37,369 nt of DNA from Caldovatus aquaticus (GCF_019458025.1 NZ_JAHZUY010000036.1:1-37369), one strand, 5' to 3'; counted from the first letter of the stretch, positions 26,430 to 35,112 are shown. The notes: generated from the letters alone by a model not told the origin. Program-made: numbers and translations.

Positions 26430-27253
26430 TGCTGTTCGCCCTCCCCTTCCCGCGGATCGATCCGGTCCTCGTCGAGATCGGGCCGTTCGCGATCCGCTGG
26501 TATGCGCTCGCCTACATCGCCGGCATCGTGCTCGGCTGGCGGCTGGCGCGGCGGCTGGTGCAGCGCCCGCCGCCGGCGGCCACGCCGGAGCAGCTCGACG
26601 ATTTCGTCACCTGGGCCACGCTCGGCATCGTGCTCGGCGGGCGGCTCGGCTACGTGCTGTTCTACCGGCCCGGCTACTACCTGTTCCACCCGTGGGAGGC
26701 GCTGGCCATCTGGCACGGGGGCATGAGCTTCCACGGCGGCATGCTGGGGGTGGTCCTGGCGCTGTGGTGGTTCGCGCGCGCGCGGCGGCTCGATCTGCTG
26801 CGCTTCGCCGACCGGGTGGTGTGCGTGGTGCCGATCGGGCTCGGGCTCGGCCGGGTGGCGAACTTCATCAACGGCGAGCTGTGGGGGCGGGTGACGGACG
26901 TGCCCTGGGGGATGGTGTTCCCCGGCGCCGGCCCGCTGCCGCGGCATCCGAGCCAGCTCTACCAGGCGGCGCTGGAGGGTGCCCTGCTGTTCGCGCTGAT
27001 GATGGCGCTGGTCGCGCGCCCGGGGATCCGGGCGCGGCGCGGCTTCCTCTCCGGCGCCTTCCTTGCCGGCTACGGCGTGGCGCGCATCACCGGCGAGTTC
27101 TTCCGCCAGCCGGACGCGCATCTCGGCTTCCTCTGGGGCGGGGCGACGATGGGGCAGCTCCTGTCGCTGCCGATGCTGGCGGCGGGGCTGTGGCTGATGC
27201 TGCGCAGCAAGGCGGCGCCGGAGCCGGCGCGCGCGGCGCCGCCGGCCGGCTGA
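26429..27253 (+). CDS. lgt: prolipoprotein diacylglyceryl transferase
   Basis: Transfers diacylglycerol from phosphatidylglycerol to the lipobox Cys of prolipoproteins in the inner membrane. The 274 residues have about seven hydrophobic segments. The family signature is GRVANFINGELWGRVTD with its essential Arg and Asn; GGMSFHGGMLGV contains the catalytic-region His, and PRHPSQLYQAALEG and RITGEFFRQPDAHLG are typical. The IRWYALAYIAGIVLGWRL start is standard. Likely clients in this window include the lipoprotein at 17773-18306. The start overlaps the hldD stop. Confidence 0.97.
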   Translation: MLFALPFPRIDPVLVEIGPFAIRWYALAYIAGIVLGWRLARRLVQRPPPAATPEQLDDFVTWATLGIVLGGRLGYVLFYRPGYYLFHPWEALAIWHGGMSFHGGMLGVVLALWWFARARRLDLLRFADRVVCVVPIGLGLGRVANFINGELWGRVTDVPWGMVFPGAGPLPRHPSQLYQAALEGALLFALMMALVARPGIRARRGFLSGAFLAGYGVARITGEFFRQPDAHLGFLWGGATMGQLLSLPMLAAGLWLMLRSKAAPEPARAAPPAG

Positions 27254-27281
27254 GGCGGCGCCCGCAGCCGCCCCTCGCCCG

Positions 27282-27836
27282 TCATGCCTTCCAGACGATC
27301 CGCTCCGGCGCCGGCCCGGTGGGGTCGCAGCGCAGCCACTCGCCGTTCGCCACGCTCCGGCCGGTCAGGCAGAGGATGAACCCCCAGTGGGAGACCACCA
27401 GCGTGTCGCGCCAGTCCGGCAGCGCCGCCATCTCGGCCCGGAACAGCGCCGCGCGGGCCTCGACCTGCTCGGCCGGCTCCTCGGCGGCGGGCCACCACAC
27501 CTCCTCGAGCCGGGCGAAGTCGAGGTGCGGGAAGCGCCGCGCCAGCTCCGTCGCCGGGGTGCCGATGTCGCAGGTGAAGGCGTAGCGTTCGCGCACCGTC
27601 GGGATGACGATCACCGGCAGGTCGAGGCGGCGGGCGATCGGTTCGGCGGTCTGCAGCGCCCGGGTGTAGGGGCTCACCAGGATGCGGCGCAGGCCCTCGC
27701 CCGCCAGCGCCGCGGCCGCCGCCTCCGCTTGGCGGCGGCCGAGCTCGGTCAGCGCCGGGTCGCGGATGCCGGGATCGCGCCGGGTCGCGCCGAAGTGCAG
27801 GTTGAACTCGCTCTGGCCGTGGCGCAGGAGGATCAT
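27282..27836 (-). CDS. histidine phosphatase family protein
   Basis: A 184-residue member of the histidine phosphatases. MILLRHGQSEFN carries the nucleophilic His6; RRILVSPYTRALQTAEPI, RERYAFTCDIGTP and TLVVSHWGFILCLTG with the second catalytic His follow. RERYAF...CDIGTP is seen in a subgroup of PGM-like phosphatases of unassigned substrate. ATG 27836 begins exactly at the family N-terminus, though there is no clear ribosome-binding site. It converges with lgt (28 bp between stops) and is divergent from the Tim44-like gene. It is not a close copy of the phosphatase at 1784-2386. Confidence 0.9.
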   Translation of the reverse strand: MILLRHGQSEFNLHFGATRRDPGIRDPALTELGRRQAEAAAAALAGEGLRRILVSPYTRALQTAEPIARRLDLPVIVIPTVRERYAFTCDIGTPATELARRFPHLDFARLEEVWWPAAEEPAEQVEARAALFRAEMAALPDWRDTLVVSHWGFILCLTGRSVANGEWLRCDPTGPAPERIVWKA

Positions 27837-27970
27837 CGGGACGTTCAGTGGCCGGGAGGGGCCCCACCCGCCCGGCGATACCGCGCCGGAGCGCCCGCGG
27901 GCAAGCCGCCCGCCGCGCCGTTGCGGGGGCGGTGCCGGGCCCCTAAGTCTGCGTCGAAGGAGTCCGAGCA

Positions 27971-28657
27971 ATGCAGGCCGGCGGCATCCCGATTGACCTG
28001 ATCCTCTACGCGATGGTCGCGGCGTTCCTGGTGCTGCGCCTGCGCAGCGTGCTCGGCCGGCGCACCGGCTTCGAGCGCCCGCCGCAGCCGGAGCGCCCCG
28101 CGGGCTATGACCCGCGCACCACCCGCGCCGCCGAAGGCGAGGCGGAGGCCCGCGCGCCCGCCGCGCCGGCCGCCGGGCAGGCGCGCCGCGTCATCCCCGA
28201 TCCGCGCTCGCCGGTGGGCCAGGCGCTCGCCCGCATCCGCGGCGTTGATCCCGGCTTCGACCCGAACCGCTTCCTCGAGGGCGCCGAGGCCGCCTTCCGC
28301 ATGATCGTCACCGCCTTCGCCGAGGGCGACCGCGCCACGCTGCGCGCGCTGCTCTCCGACGACACCTACGCCGGCTTCGAGCACGCCATCGCCGCGCGCG
28401 AGGCGGCCGGCGAGCGCCAGCGCACCGAGATCCGCGCCGTGCAGGAGGTGGCGATCGAGGCCGCCGACCTGCGCGGCACCGTCGCCGACATCACCGTCCG
28501 CTTCGTCAGCGACCAGGTCAACCTGACCACCGGCCGCAACGGCGAGGTCGTCTCCGGCACCGAGGCCGTGACCGAGCTCACCGACCTCTGGACCTTCCAG
28601 CGCGACCTGACCAGCGGCGATCCGACCTGGCGGCTGGTGGCGACCCGCTCCGGCTGA
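27971..28657 (+). CDS. Tim44/TimA domain-containing protein
   Basis: A 228-residue protein. The N-terminal membrane helix IDLILYAMVAAFLVLRLRSV is followed by a charged, Ala/Pro-rich linker to about residue 75. The Tim44-like domain contains DPGFDPNRFLEGAEAAFRMI, VTAFAEGDRATLRALLSDD, DTYAGFEHAIAARE and VSGTEAVTELTDLWTFQRDL. Bacterial Tim44-like (TimA) proteins are inner-membrane proteins related to the mitochondrial import factor; their role in bacteria is poorly defined. AAGGAGTC lies just before the ATG. Adjacency to mltA is common in this bacterial group. Confidence 0.93.
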   Translation: MQAGGIPIDLILYAMVAAFLVLRLRSVLGRRTGFERPPQPERPAGYDPRTTRAAEGEAEARAPAAPAAGQARRVIPDPRSPVGQALARIRGVDPGFDPNRFLEGAEAAFRMIVTAFAEGDRATLRALLSDDTYAGFEHAIAAREAAGERQRTEIRAVQEVAIEAADLRGTVADITVRFVSDQVNLTTGRNGEVVSGTEAVTELTDLWTFQRDLTSGDPTWRLVATRSG

Positions 28658-28981
28658 GCGGCCCGCGCGCGGTCGCGCCGCCGCAGGGCGCAGGCCGGGC
28701 CGGGCAGGCGAGGCAAGGGGGCGGCGGCGCACGCGCCGGGCGAGGCGCCGAGCCGCAGCGCGCAGGCCAAGCGAGGGGACGTGGCGCGGGGACGAGGCGC
28801 GCAGGCCAGGCGAGGGGACGCGGCGGGGGGCGACGCCGGCCGGCGGTCGGCCGCGCCGCGGCGATGGTCCGCGGCGGAACCTGAGCGGGCGGGGGTTCCT
28901 CTCCGCACCGCCTGCGGCGTGATGCCCCCGCCCCCGCGCGGGGCGGTTGCCGCGCCGGGCCGGCAATTCCTATCCCCGGGC
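28658..28981. other. 324-bp gap with imperfect tandem repeats
   Basis: No gene is supported. The gap contains two imperfect 39-bp units (28758-28835, annotated separately) and a more degenerate related stretch around 28683-28720. The frame of mltA is open through part of this region but carries no signal peptide or family similarity there. Confidence 0.5.
28758..28835 (+). repeat. 39-bp imperfect tandem repeat x2
   Basis: GCGCGCAGGCCAAGCGAGGG at 28758 recurs as GCGCGCAGGCCAGGCGAGGG at 28797, each continuing GACG(T/C)GGCG. The period is 39 bp. It lies between the Tim44-like gene and mltA. Confidence 0.6.
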
Positions 28982-30328
28982 GTGCCGCGCCGCGCCGCTC
29001 TCGCCTTCCTCGGGCTTGCCCTGCTGTCGCCGGCCGCTGCGGCCGGGGAGCGCCAGGGCGCCGCCGCACCGGCTCGGGCCGCCGCGACGGCCCCGCTCCT
29101 GCGTCCCGTCTCCTGGCACGCCCTGCCCGGCTGGACCGAGGACCGGCCCTCCGAGGCGCTGCCCGCCCTGCTGGAGAGCTGCCGCGCGTTCGCCGCCCTG
29201 CCGGCGGAGCGCGCGCCGGACGCGCCGGAGCAGGCGCCGCCGCCCGGCGGCAGCCCGGCCGCATGGCGCGCGCTCTGCGCCGAGGCCGCGGCGCTCCGCG
29301 CCGCCCTGGCGCGCCCGGCCGGTCCCGCGCCCGGCACGGAGGGTGCGATCGCCGCACGACGCGAGGCGCGCGCCCGCCGCTTCTTCGAGCGCCGCTTCCG
29401 GCCCTTCGCCGTCGCCGCGCCCGGCCTGCTCACCGGCTACTACGAGCCGATCCTGCGCGGCGCGCGCGCGCCCGGCCCGAGCTTCCCCGTCCCCCTCTAC
29501 GCCCCGCCGCCGGAGCTGGCGGAGGCGACGATCGCCCCCGTGGCGCAAGGCGGCGCGCCGGGGGCCCCTGCCGCGCGGCGCGTCTGGGGCCAGTGGCGCG
29601 ACGGGCGGCTCGAGCCGCTGCCGGACCGGGCCGCGATCGAGGACGGGGCGCTGGCGGGGCGCGGCCTCGAGCTGGTCCATGTGGACGACCCCGTCGAGGC
29701 CTTCTTCCTGCACATCCAGGGCTCCGGCCGGGTGGTGCTGGCGGACGGCACGCTGCTGCGCCTCGGCCATGCCGGGCAGAACGGCCATCCCTACCGCGCC
29801 ATCGGGCGGATCCTGATCGAGCGCGGCGAGATCCCGCGCGAGCGGATGTCCCTGCAGGCGATCCGCGCCTGGCTGAACGCTCCGGGCCGGGAGGGAGAGG
29901 AGCGCGGGCGACGGCTGATGCGCGAGAACCCCTCCTTCGTCTTCTTCCGCCTGGTGGAGGGGCTGCGGCCGGACCAGGGGCCGATCGGCACGCTCGGCGT
30001 GCCGCTGACGCCGATGCGCTCGCTCGCGGTGGACCCGGCCTTCGTGCCGCTCGGGGCGCCGGTCTTCCTCGCGACGCACGGCGAGGGCGGCGGCGGGCCG
30101 CCGTTGCGCCGGCTGGTGGTGGCGCAGGACACGGGCGGGGCGATCCGCGGCCCGGCGCGCGGCGACCTGTTCGTGGGCTGGGGACCGGAGGCCGGGGACC
30201 GCGCCGGGCGGATGCGCGAGCCGGTCGAGATGTTCGTGCTGCTGCCGCGCGAGCGGACGGCGGGGGCGGCGCCCTGGCCGGGGCGGACCGGGGGGGAACG
30301 CGCCACGGGAACGCCGCGGCGGTCCTGA
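28982..30328 (+). CDS. mltA: membrane-bound lytic murein transglycosylase A family (MltA)
   Basis: Cleaves peptidoglycan glycan strands with 1,6-anhydro-muropeptide formation. The roughly 448 residues include the MltA domain: FAVAAPGLLTGYYEPILRGA, FFLHIQGSGRVVLADGTLLR, GHAGQNGHPYRAIGRILIER and FVFFRLVEGLRPDQGPIGTL. Next is the 3D domain, GVPLTPMRSLAVDPAFVPLG and VAQDTGGAIRGPARGDLFVG, with its catalytic Asp residues. GTG 28982 is chosen because it places the signal peptide (RRAALAFLGLALLSPAAAAG) at the N-terminus; ATG 28922 is an alternative. There is no lipobox Cys, so unlike E. coli MltA the protein looks soluble in the periplasm. Confidence 0.92.
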   Translation: MPRRAALAFLGLALLSPAAAAGERQGAAAPARAAATAPLLRPVSWHALPGWTEDRPSEALPALLESCRAFAALPAERAPDAPEQAPPPGGSPAAWRALCAEAAALRAALARPAGPAPGTEGAIAARREARARRFFERRFRPFAVAAPGLLTGYYEPILRGARAPGPSFPVPLYAPPPELAEATIAPVAQGGAPGAPAARRVWGQWRDGRLEPLPDRAAIEDGALAGRGLELVHVDDPVEAFFLHIQGSGRVVLADGTLLRLGHAGQNGHPYRAIGRILIERGEIPRERMSLQAIRAWLNAPGREGEERGRRLMRENPSFVFFRLVEGLRPDQGPIGTLGVPLTPMRSLAVDPAFVPLGAPVFLATHGEGGGGPPLRRLVVAQDTGGAIRGPARGDLFVGWGPEAGDRAGRMREPVEMFVLLPRERTAGAAPWPGRTGGERATGTPRRS

Positions 30329-30409
30329 GCCGGCTCTCCCGGCTCGGAGCACGGCCGGGCCGGCCGCGCCTCGACGCCGGGGCGGCGCGGTGCCACTACT
30401 GGCGCCGCC

Positions 30410-31180
30410 ATGCCAGCCCCCGCCCGCCCGCGCGTCGCGCTCTTCGTCACCTGCCTCGTGGACCTCTACCGCCCGAGCGTCGGCTTCGCCGCGCTGCGCC
30501 TGCTGGAACGCGCGGGCTGCGAGGTGGTGGTGCCGCGGGGCCAGACCTGCTGCGGCCAGCCGGCCTACAATTCCGGCGACCGCGCCGATGCGCGCGACCT
30601 CGCCCGCCGGGTGATCGAGGAGTTCCTGCCCTACGACCACACCGTCGCCCCCTCCGGCTCCTGCGCGGCGATGATCCGGCACCACTACCCCGCGCTCTTC
30701 GCCGACGACCCGCAGGAGCGCGCCCGCGCCGAGCGGCTGGCGGCGAAGACGCACGAGCTGGTCTCCTTCCTCGCCGACGTGATAGGGCTGCAGCGGGTGG
30801 AGGCGCGCTACGACGGCATCGTCGCCTACCACGATTCCTGCTCCGGCCTGCGCGAGCTCGGCATCCGCGACCAGCCGCGCCGGTTGCTCGCCTCGGTGCG
30901 CGGGCTGACGCTGAAGGAGCTCGCGGAGCCCGAGGTGTGCTGCGGCTTCGGCGGCACCTTCTGCGTCAAGTATCCGGACATCTCTACGCGCATGGTCGCC
31001 GACAAGGCCCGCGACGTGGCGGCGACCGGGGCGGATACGGTGCTCGCGGGCGACCTCGGCTGCCTGCTCAACATCGCCGGGCGGCTGCGGCGCGAGGGCT
31101 CGCCGGTGCATGTGCGCCACGTCGCCGAGGTGCTCGCCGGCATGACGGACGAGGTGGCGCCGATCGGCGAGACGCGCTGA
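30410..31180 (+). CDS. LutA/YkgE-like (Fe-S)-binding protein
   Basis: A 256-residue protein built of two CCG-type cysteine-rich domains. The first has VALFVTCLVDLYRPSVGFAA and GQTCCGQPAYNSGD; the second has YHDSCSGLRELGI, EVCCGFGGTFCVKYPDISTR and DLGCLLNIAGRL. These match LutA/YkgE, the Fe-S subunit of the LutABC L-lactate oxidation complex, also similar to GlcF and heterodisulfide-reductase subunits. lutB and lutC are not adjacent, so it is an orphan here and its electron partner is unknown. It follows mltA by 82 bp, with no overlap. Confidence 0.88.
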   Translation: MPAPARPRVALFVTCLVDLYRPSVGFAALRLLERAGCEVVVPRGQTCCGQPAYNSGDRADARDLARRVIEEFLPYDHTVAPSGSCAAMIRHHYPALFADDPQERARAERLAAKTHELVSFLADVIGLQRVEARYDGIVAYHDSCSGLRELGIRDQPRRLLASVRGLTLKELAEPEVCCGFGGTFCVKYPDISTRMVADKARDVAATGADTVLAGDLGCLLNIAGRLRREGSPVHVRHVAEVLAGMTDEVAPIGETR

Positions 31181-31253
31181 GGCGCGCCGGGCGCGGGGGC
31201 GAGAGCCGTTCCGCCCGGCTCGGCGCACGGCCCGGCGGACGGCTTCGCGCGCC

Positions 31254-31281
31254 TGCCCGTTTCCGCCCCCCGCGATCCGCC
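31254..31281 (+). repeat. partial relative of the 44-bp repeat (copy C)
   Basis: CCCGTTTCCG and CGCGATCCGCC with similar spacing to copies A and B. It lies in the same lutA-hyuA gap as copy B, about 90 bp from it. The match is short, so chance is possible. Confidence 0.3.
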
Positions 31282-31343
31282 CCGGCGCCGTTCCCGCACG
31301 CCTGCGCGCGCGGCGCGCGGCCCGGCGCATCGTCCGTCGCGCG

Positions 31344-31387
31344 GATCCGCGCTCCCGCCCGTTTCCGGCCGCCGGCGATCCGCCCTA
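31344..31387 (+). repeat. 44-bp dispersed repeat, copy B
   Basis: Matches 21575-21618 at about 39 of 44 bases in the same orientation. Its last bases overlap the hyuA stop codon (31385-31387), in the convergent space between lutA and hyuA. Confidence 0.55.
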
Positions 31388-33454
31388 CAGGGCCGCGGCC
31401 GCCGGCACCTCCACCTCCAGCCAGCCGCGCGCGTCCATCCGCGCCGCGTCGCCGGGGAGCAGCAGCACGGTCGTGGTGTCGCTCTCGACGATCGCCGGGC
31501 CGTCCAGGCGCTGATCGGGGGCGAGGGCGGCGAAGTCGAACACCGGCGCCTCCGCCGTGCCGCCGTCGGCGAGCAGGATGCGCCGCCGCGCGACCGGCGC
31601 GGCGGGCGCGGCGGCGGCGGGCGCCTCCGGCACCGGCATCGCCGGCAGGCGGCCCACCACGGCGACGCGCGCGTTCACCAGCACCACCTCCTCGCCGCGC
31701 AGCGCGTAGGTGAACAGCGCCTCGTGGCGGCGGTGGAAGGCCTCGCGCACGCGCTCGGCCAAGCCCGGCGAGTCCCAGTCGAGCTGATCGAGCGGCACGG
31801 CGATCTCGAACACCTGCTCGCCGTAGCGCATGTCGGCGGCGCGGCGGGTCTCGACCTGGCCGCCGAACCAGGCGGCGACGCGGGCGCGGCCCTCCGCCTC
31901 CAGCGTCGCGAAGGCGGTGCGCAGGGCGTCGTCGGGCGGCACGCCGGCGGCGGTGTCCGCCGCGCTGCGCGCGACCTCGTAGCGGAGGTCGGTGTGCAGC
32001 ATCCCCCAGGCGGAGAGGCCGGCGGCGAAGAGCGGCACCGCGACGCGGCGGATGCCGAGCTCGCGCGCCACGGCGCTGACATGCAGCCCGGCGGCGCCGC
32101 CGAAGCCGAGCAGGGTGTAGTCGCGCGGGTCCACCCCGCGGCGCACGGTGGCGAGGCGGATGCCGTCGGCCATGTGCACATTGGCGAGCCGGTGCGTGCC
32201 CGCCGCCGCCTGCGTCGCATCGAGGCCGAGGCGCGCGCCGAGCGCGGCGAAGGCCCGCTCCGCCGCCGCGAGATCGAGCCGCCGCCGCCCGCCGAGGAAG
32301 TTCCCCGGATCGAGATAGCCGAGCAGCAGGTTGGCGTCGGTCACGGTCGGCTCGCTGCCGCCCTGGCCGTAGCAGGCCGGCCCCGGGGCGGCGCCGGCGC
32401 TCCGCGGCCCGACCCGCAGCGTGCCGCCCGGGCCGAGATGGGCGATCGAGCCGCCGCCGGCGCCAAGGGTGATGATGTCGAGGCTCTCCAGCGCGATCCG
32501 CTCGCCGCCCACCGTGCGGCCGCGGCCAAGCGCCGCCTCGCCCGCCGTCACCAGCGCGATGTCGGTCGAGGTGCCGCCGACGTCGAAGGTGACGAGGTCC
32601 TGGCCGAGCCCGCGCCGCGCCAGAGCCAGCGCCGCCGCCACGCCGCCCGCCGGGCCGGAGAGCGCGGTGCCGGCGGCGAGGCGTGCCGCCTCCTCGACCG
32701 GGGCGACGCCGCCGTGCGAGAGGATGACGAACACCGGGCCCGCGTAGCCCGCCTCGCCGAGCCGCGCGCGCAGACGCGAGAGGTAGCGCGCGACGACCGG
32801 GCCGACATAGGCGTTCACCGCCGCGGTCGAGAAGCGCTCGAACTCCTTGATCTGCGGCAGCACCTCGGCGGAGAGGGTCACGTAGACGCCGGGCAGCGCC
32901 CTCGCCACCGCCGCGCCGGCGCGGCGCTCGTGCGCGGGGTCGCGCCAGGAGTGGAGGAAGCAGATCGCGACCGCCTCCACCTCCGCCGCGGCGAGCGCCG
33001 CGATCGCCTCGGCGAGCGAGGCCTCGTCGAGCGGCACCTCCACGCGCCCGTCCACGCGCAGGCGCTCGCGCACGGGAAGGCGCAGGCGGCGCGGTACGAG
33101 GGGCGGGGGCGGGGGCAGGCGCAGGTCGTAGCGCTCGGGCTTCAGCCCCTCGCGCATCTCGATCACGTCGCGATGCCCCGCGGTGGTGAGCATGGCGACG
33201 CGCGCGCCCTTGCGCTCGAGCAGCGCGTTGGTCGCGACGGTGGTGCCGTGGACGATGCGCTCGGTGCGTGCGAGCAGGTCGGGCAGCGGCAGGCCGAGCG
33301 CCGCGGCGAGCACGCCGAGCGCCGCGACCACGCCCTCGCTCTGGTCGGCCGGCGTGCTCGCCGCCTTGGCGAGGGTGGTACGGCCGTCCGGACCGATGCA
33401 GACGACGTCGGTGAAGGTGCCGCCGACGTCAATGCCGATGCGGTAGCCGCTCAT
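31385..33454 (-). CDS. hydantoinase/oxoprolinase family protein, HyuA-like subunit
   Basis: A 689-residue ATP-dependent amidohydrolase subunit. MSGYRIGIDVGGTFTDVVCI is the N-terminal phosphate-binding motif. IVHGTTVATNALLERKGARV, HSWRDPAHERRAG, LSGPAGGVAAALALARRG, TFDVGGTSTDIALV, GPACYGQGGSEPTVTDANLL and FGGAAGLHVSAVARELGI match the HyuA/acetone-carboxylase-beta/5-oxoprolinase superfamily. The length is normal. The ATG at 33454 overlaps the HyuB stop (ATGA), so the subunits are coupled. The true substrate (N-methylhydantoin, 5-oxoproline or another cyclic amide or ketone) cannot be told from sequence. Confidence 0.93.
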   Translation of the reverse strand: MSGYRIGIDVGGTFTDVVCIGPDGRTTLAKAASTPADQSEGVVAALGVLAAALGLPLPDLLARTERIVHGTTVATNALLERKGARVAMLTTAGHRDVIEMREGLKPERYDLRLPPPPPLVPRRLRLPVRERLRVDGRVEVPLDEASLAEAIAALAAAEVEAVAICFLHSWRDPAHERRAGAAVARALPGVYVTLSAEVLPQIKEFERFSTAAVNAYVGPVVARYLSRLRARLGEAGYAGPVFVILSHGGVAPVEEAARLAAGTALSGPAGGVAAALALARRGLGQDLVTFDVGGTSTDIALVTAGEAALGRGRTVGGERIALESLDIITLGAGGGSIAHLGPGGTLRVGPRSAGAAPGPACYGQGGSEPTVTDANLLLGYLDPGNFLGGRRRLDLAAAERAFAALGARLGLDATQAAAGTHRLANVHMADGIRLATVRRGVDPRDYTLLGFGGAAGLHVSAVARELGIRRVAVPLFAAGLSAWGMLHTDLRYEVARSAADTAAGVPPDDALRTAFATLEAEGRARVAAWFGGQVETRRAADMRYGEQVFEIAVPLDQLDWDSPGLAERVREAFHRRHEALFTYALRGEEVVLVNARVAVVGRLPAMPVPEAPAAAAPAAPVARRRILLADGGTAEAPVFDFAALAPDQRLDGPAIVESDTTTVLLLPGDAARMDARGWLEVEVPAAAAL

Positions 33455-35112
33455 CGGGTGACATAGCCCTCGGCGAGGTCGGCGGCGCGCGCGGCGGGGT
33501 CGCGCTTCTCGGGCGGCCCCCAGCCGCCGCCGCCCGCGGCGCGCACGTGCAGCACGTCGCCGGGGGCGAGGGGGATGCCGACCTCCTTGGTGCGCAGCGC
33601 GCGCTCGCTCCCGTCGGCGCGCCGCAGACGGTAGTCGTGCGGCACCGAATCGCGCCCGCCGAGGATCCCGGCCGAGCCGTGGCGCGCCCCGTCGCCCGCG
33701 GTGTTCGCCACCGCCGGGCCGTCGGTCTCGATCACCAGCTCGAGCTCGCCGCCGAGACCGCCGCGGTGCTGGCCGTCGCCCGCCGAGTCGGGGCGGAACT
33801 CGTGGCGGCGGAAGAACAGCGGGAAGCGTGCCTCGGCCATCTCGACCGAGCCGAATTTCAGCCCGCCGGCGGAATGCCACTCGCCCACCGTGGACCAGCC
33901 GTCGCCCTTCGCCGAGCCGCCACCGCCGGGGCGGGCGTGGAACATGTGCCAGACGAACTCCCGCCCCGGCCGGCGCGCGTCGCGCCCCTTGATGGCGACG
34001 CGGAAGCGCCGGCCCCAGCCGCCCATCGCCCGCTCCGGGCAGGCGTTGGCAAGCGCCTTCACCACCGCCTCGACGATCTCGTTCGAGCAGTGGGAGGTGC
34101 ACATCGTCACCGGCGCCCCCTCGCGCGCCCAGACCACCGTCCCTTCCCGCGCGCGCACGGCGAGCGGGCGGAAGGCGCCGTCGTTCTTCGCCACCTCCGG
34201 ATCGAGCAGGAAGGCGAAGGCCATGCGCACCGCGCTCATCATGTTGGGATAGGAGGAGTTGACGAAGCCCGGCGTCTGCGGGTCGCTCTCGGAGAGGTCC
34301 ACGGTCAGCGAATCGCCGCGCTTGGTGACGGTGGCGCGGATCGCGATGTCCTCGCCGCCGAAGCCGTCGTCGTCGAGGAACGCCTCGCCGCGCCAGGTGC
34401 CGTCGGCCCAGGTGGCGACGATGCGTCGCGCGTGCCCCTCGGCGAGGTCGAGGATCGCCTCCACCGCGGCGTCGAGCAGCCCCGCCCCGTGGCGCGCGAG
34501 CAGCGCGAGCAGGCGCCGCTCGCCGAGATGCGCGGCGCCGATCATCGCCATCAGGTCGCCGCGCACGTCGCGCGGCAGGCGGGTGTTGGCGGCGATCATG
34601 CGGAGCAGGTCCTCGCGCGGCCGCCGCCCCTCGCCGAGGCGGATGGGCGGCAGCCGCAGCCCCTCCTGCCAGATCTCGGTGGCGGCGGGGTTGTAGCCGC
34701 CATGCGTCGCGCCGCCGATGTCGGTGTGGTGGGCGCGCACGACGCAGAGGAAGCGCAGCGCCCCCTCGGCGAAGACCGGCACGATCGCGGTGAGGTCCGG
34801 CAGGTGGCTGCCGCCGTGGTAGGGGTCGTTGAGCAGGTAGATGTCGCCCTCGGCGATCGCGTCGCCGAAGGCCTCCACCACCGCCTGCGCGGCGAAGGGC
34901 ATGGCGCCGACATGGACCGGGATGTGGTCGGCCTGCGCCACCAGCCGGCAGCGCGCATCGCAGAGCGCGATCGAGAAGTCGCGCGAGGAGTTCAGGATCT
35001 GCGAGTAGGTGGTGCGCAGCATCGCCTCGCCCATCTCCTCGACGATGGCGCGGAAGCGGTTGTCGAGGACGGCGAGGGTGACGGGATCGGGCGCGGCGGG
35101 GCGGGGCGGCAT
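33451..35112 (-). CDS. hydantoinase B/oxoprolinase family protein, HyuB-like subunit
   Basis: A 553-residue partner of the downstream HyuA-like protein. Family landmarks are DPVTLAVLDNRFRAIVEEMG, MLRTTYSQILNSSRDFSIAL, GDIYLLNDPYHGGSHLPDLT, VVRAHHTDIGGATHGGYNP, QTPGFVNSSYPNMMSAVRMA, CSNEIVEAVVKALANACPER and GAGDGARHGSAGILGG-like sequence near the C-terminus; VRAAGGGGWGPPEKRDP closes the domain. The HxxHHTDIGG and NDPYHGG segments probably form the metal site. ATG 35112 fits the family start; the ribosome-binding site is weak. It is divergent from an SMP-30-like gene, suggesting one catabolic locus. Confidence 0.93.
   Translation of the reverse strand: MPPRPAAPDPVTLAVLDNRFRAIVEEMGEAMLRTTYSQILNSSRDFSIALCDARCRLVAQADHIPVHVGAMPFAAQAVVEAFGDAIAEGDIYLLNDPYHGGSHLPDLTAIVPVFAEGALRFLCVVRAHHTDIGGATHGGYNPAATEIWQEGLRLPPIRLGEGRRPREDLLRMIAANTRLPRDVRGDLMAMIGAAHLGERRLLALLARHGAGLLDAAVEAILDLAEGHARRIVATWADGTWRGEAFLDDDGFGGEDIAIRATVTKRGDSLTVDLSESDPQTPGFVNSSYPNMMSAVRMAFAFLLDPEVAKNDGAFRPLAVRAREGTVVWAREGAPVTMCTSHCSNEIVEAVVKALANACPERAMGGWGRRFRVAIKGRDARRPGREFVWHMFHARPGGGGSAKGDGWSTVGEWHSAGGLKFGSVEMAEARFPLFFRRHEFRPDSAGDGQHRGGLGGELELVIETDGPAVANTAGDGARHGSAGILGGRDSVPHDYRLRRADGSERALRTKEVGIPLAPGDVLHVRAAGGGGWGPPEKRDPAARAADLAEGYVTR

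Noticed and set aside
23771-27253. 1160-codon plus-strand frame ending in lgt
   Set aside because: Only the last 275 codons (lgt) carry similarity. The rest is antisense to the DUF2189, YbjN and UbiK genes, or out of frame with hldD.
27282-27836. Recent duplication of the phosphatase at 1784-2386
   Set aside because: Both belong to the histidine phosphatase family, but outside the RHG and second-His motifs the sequences differ throughout; they are different subfamilies.
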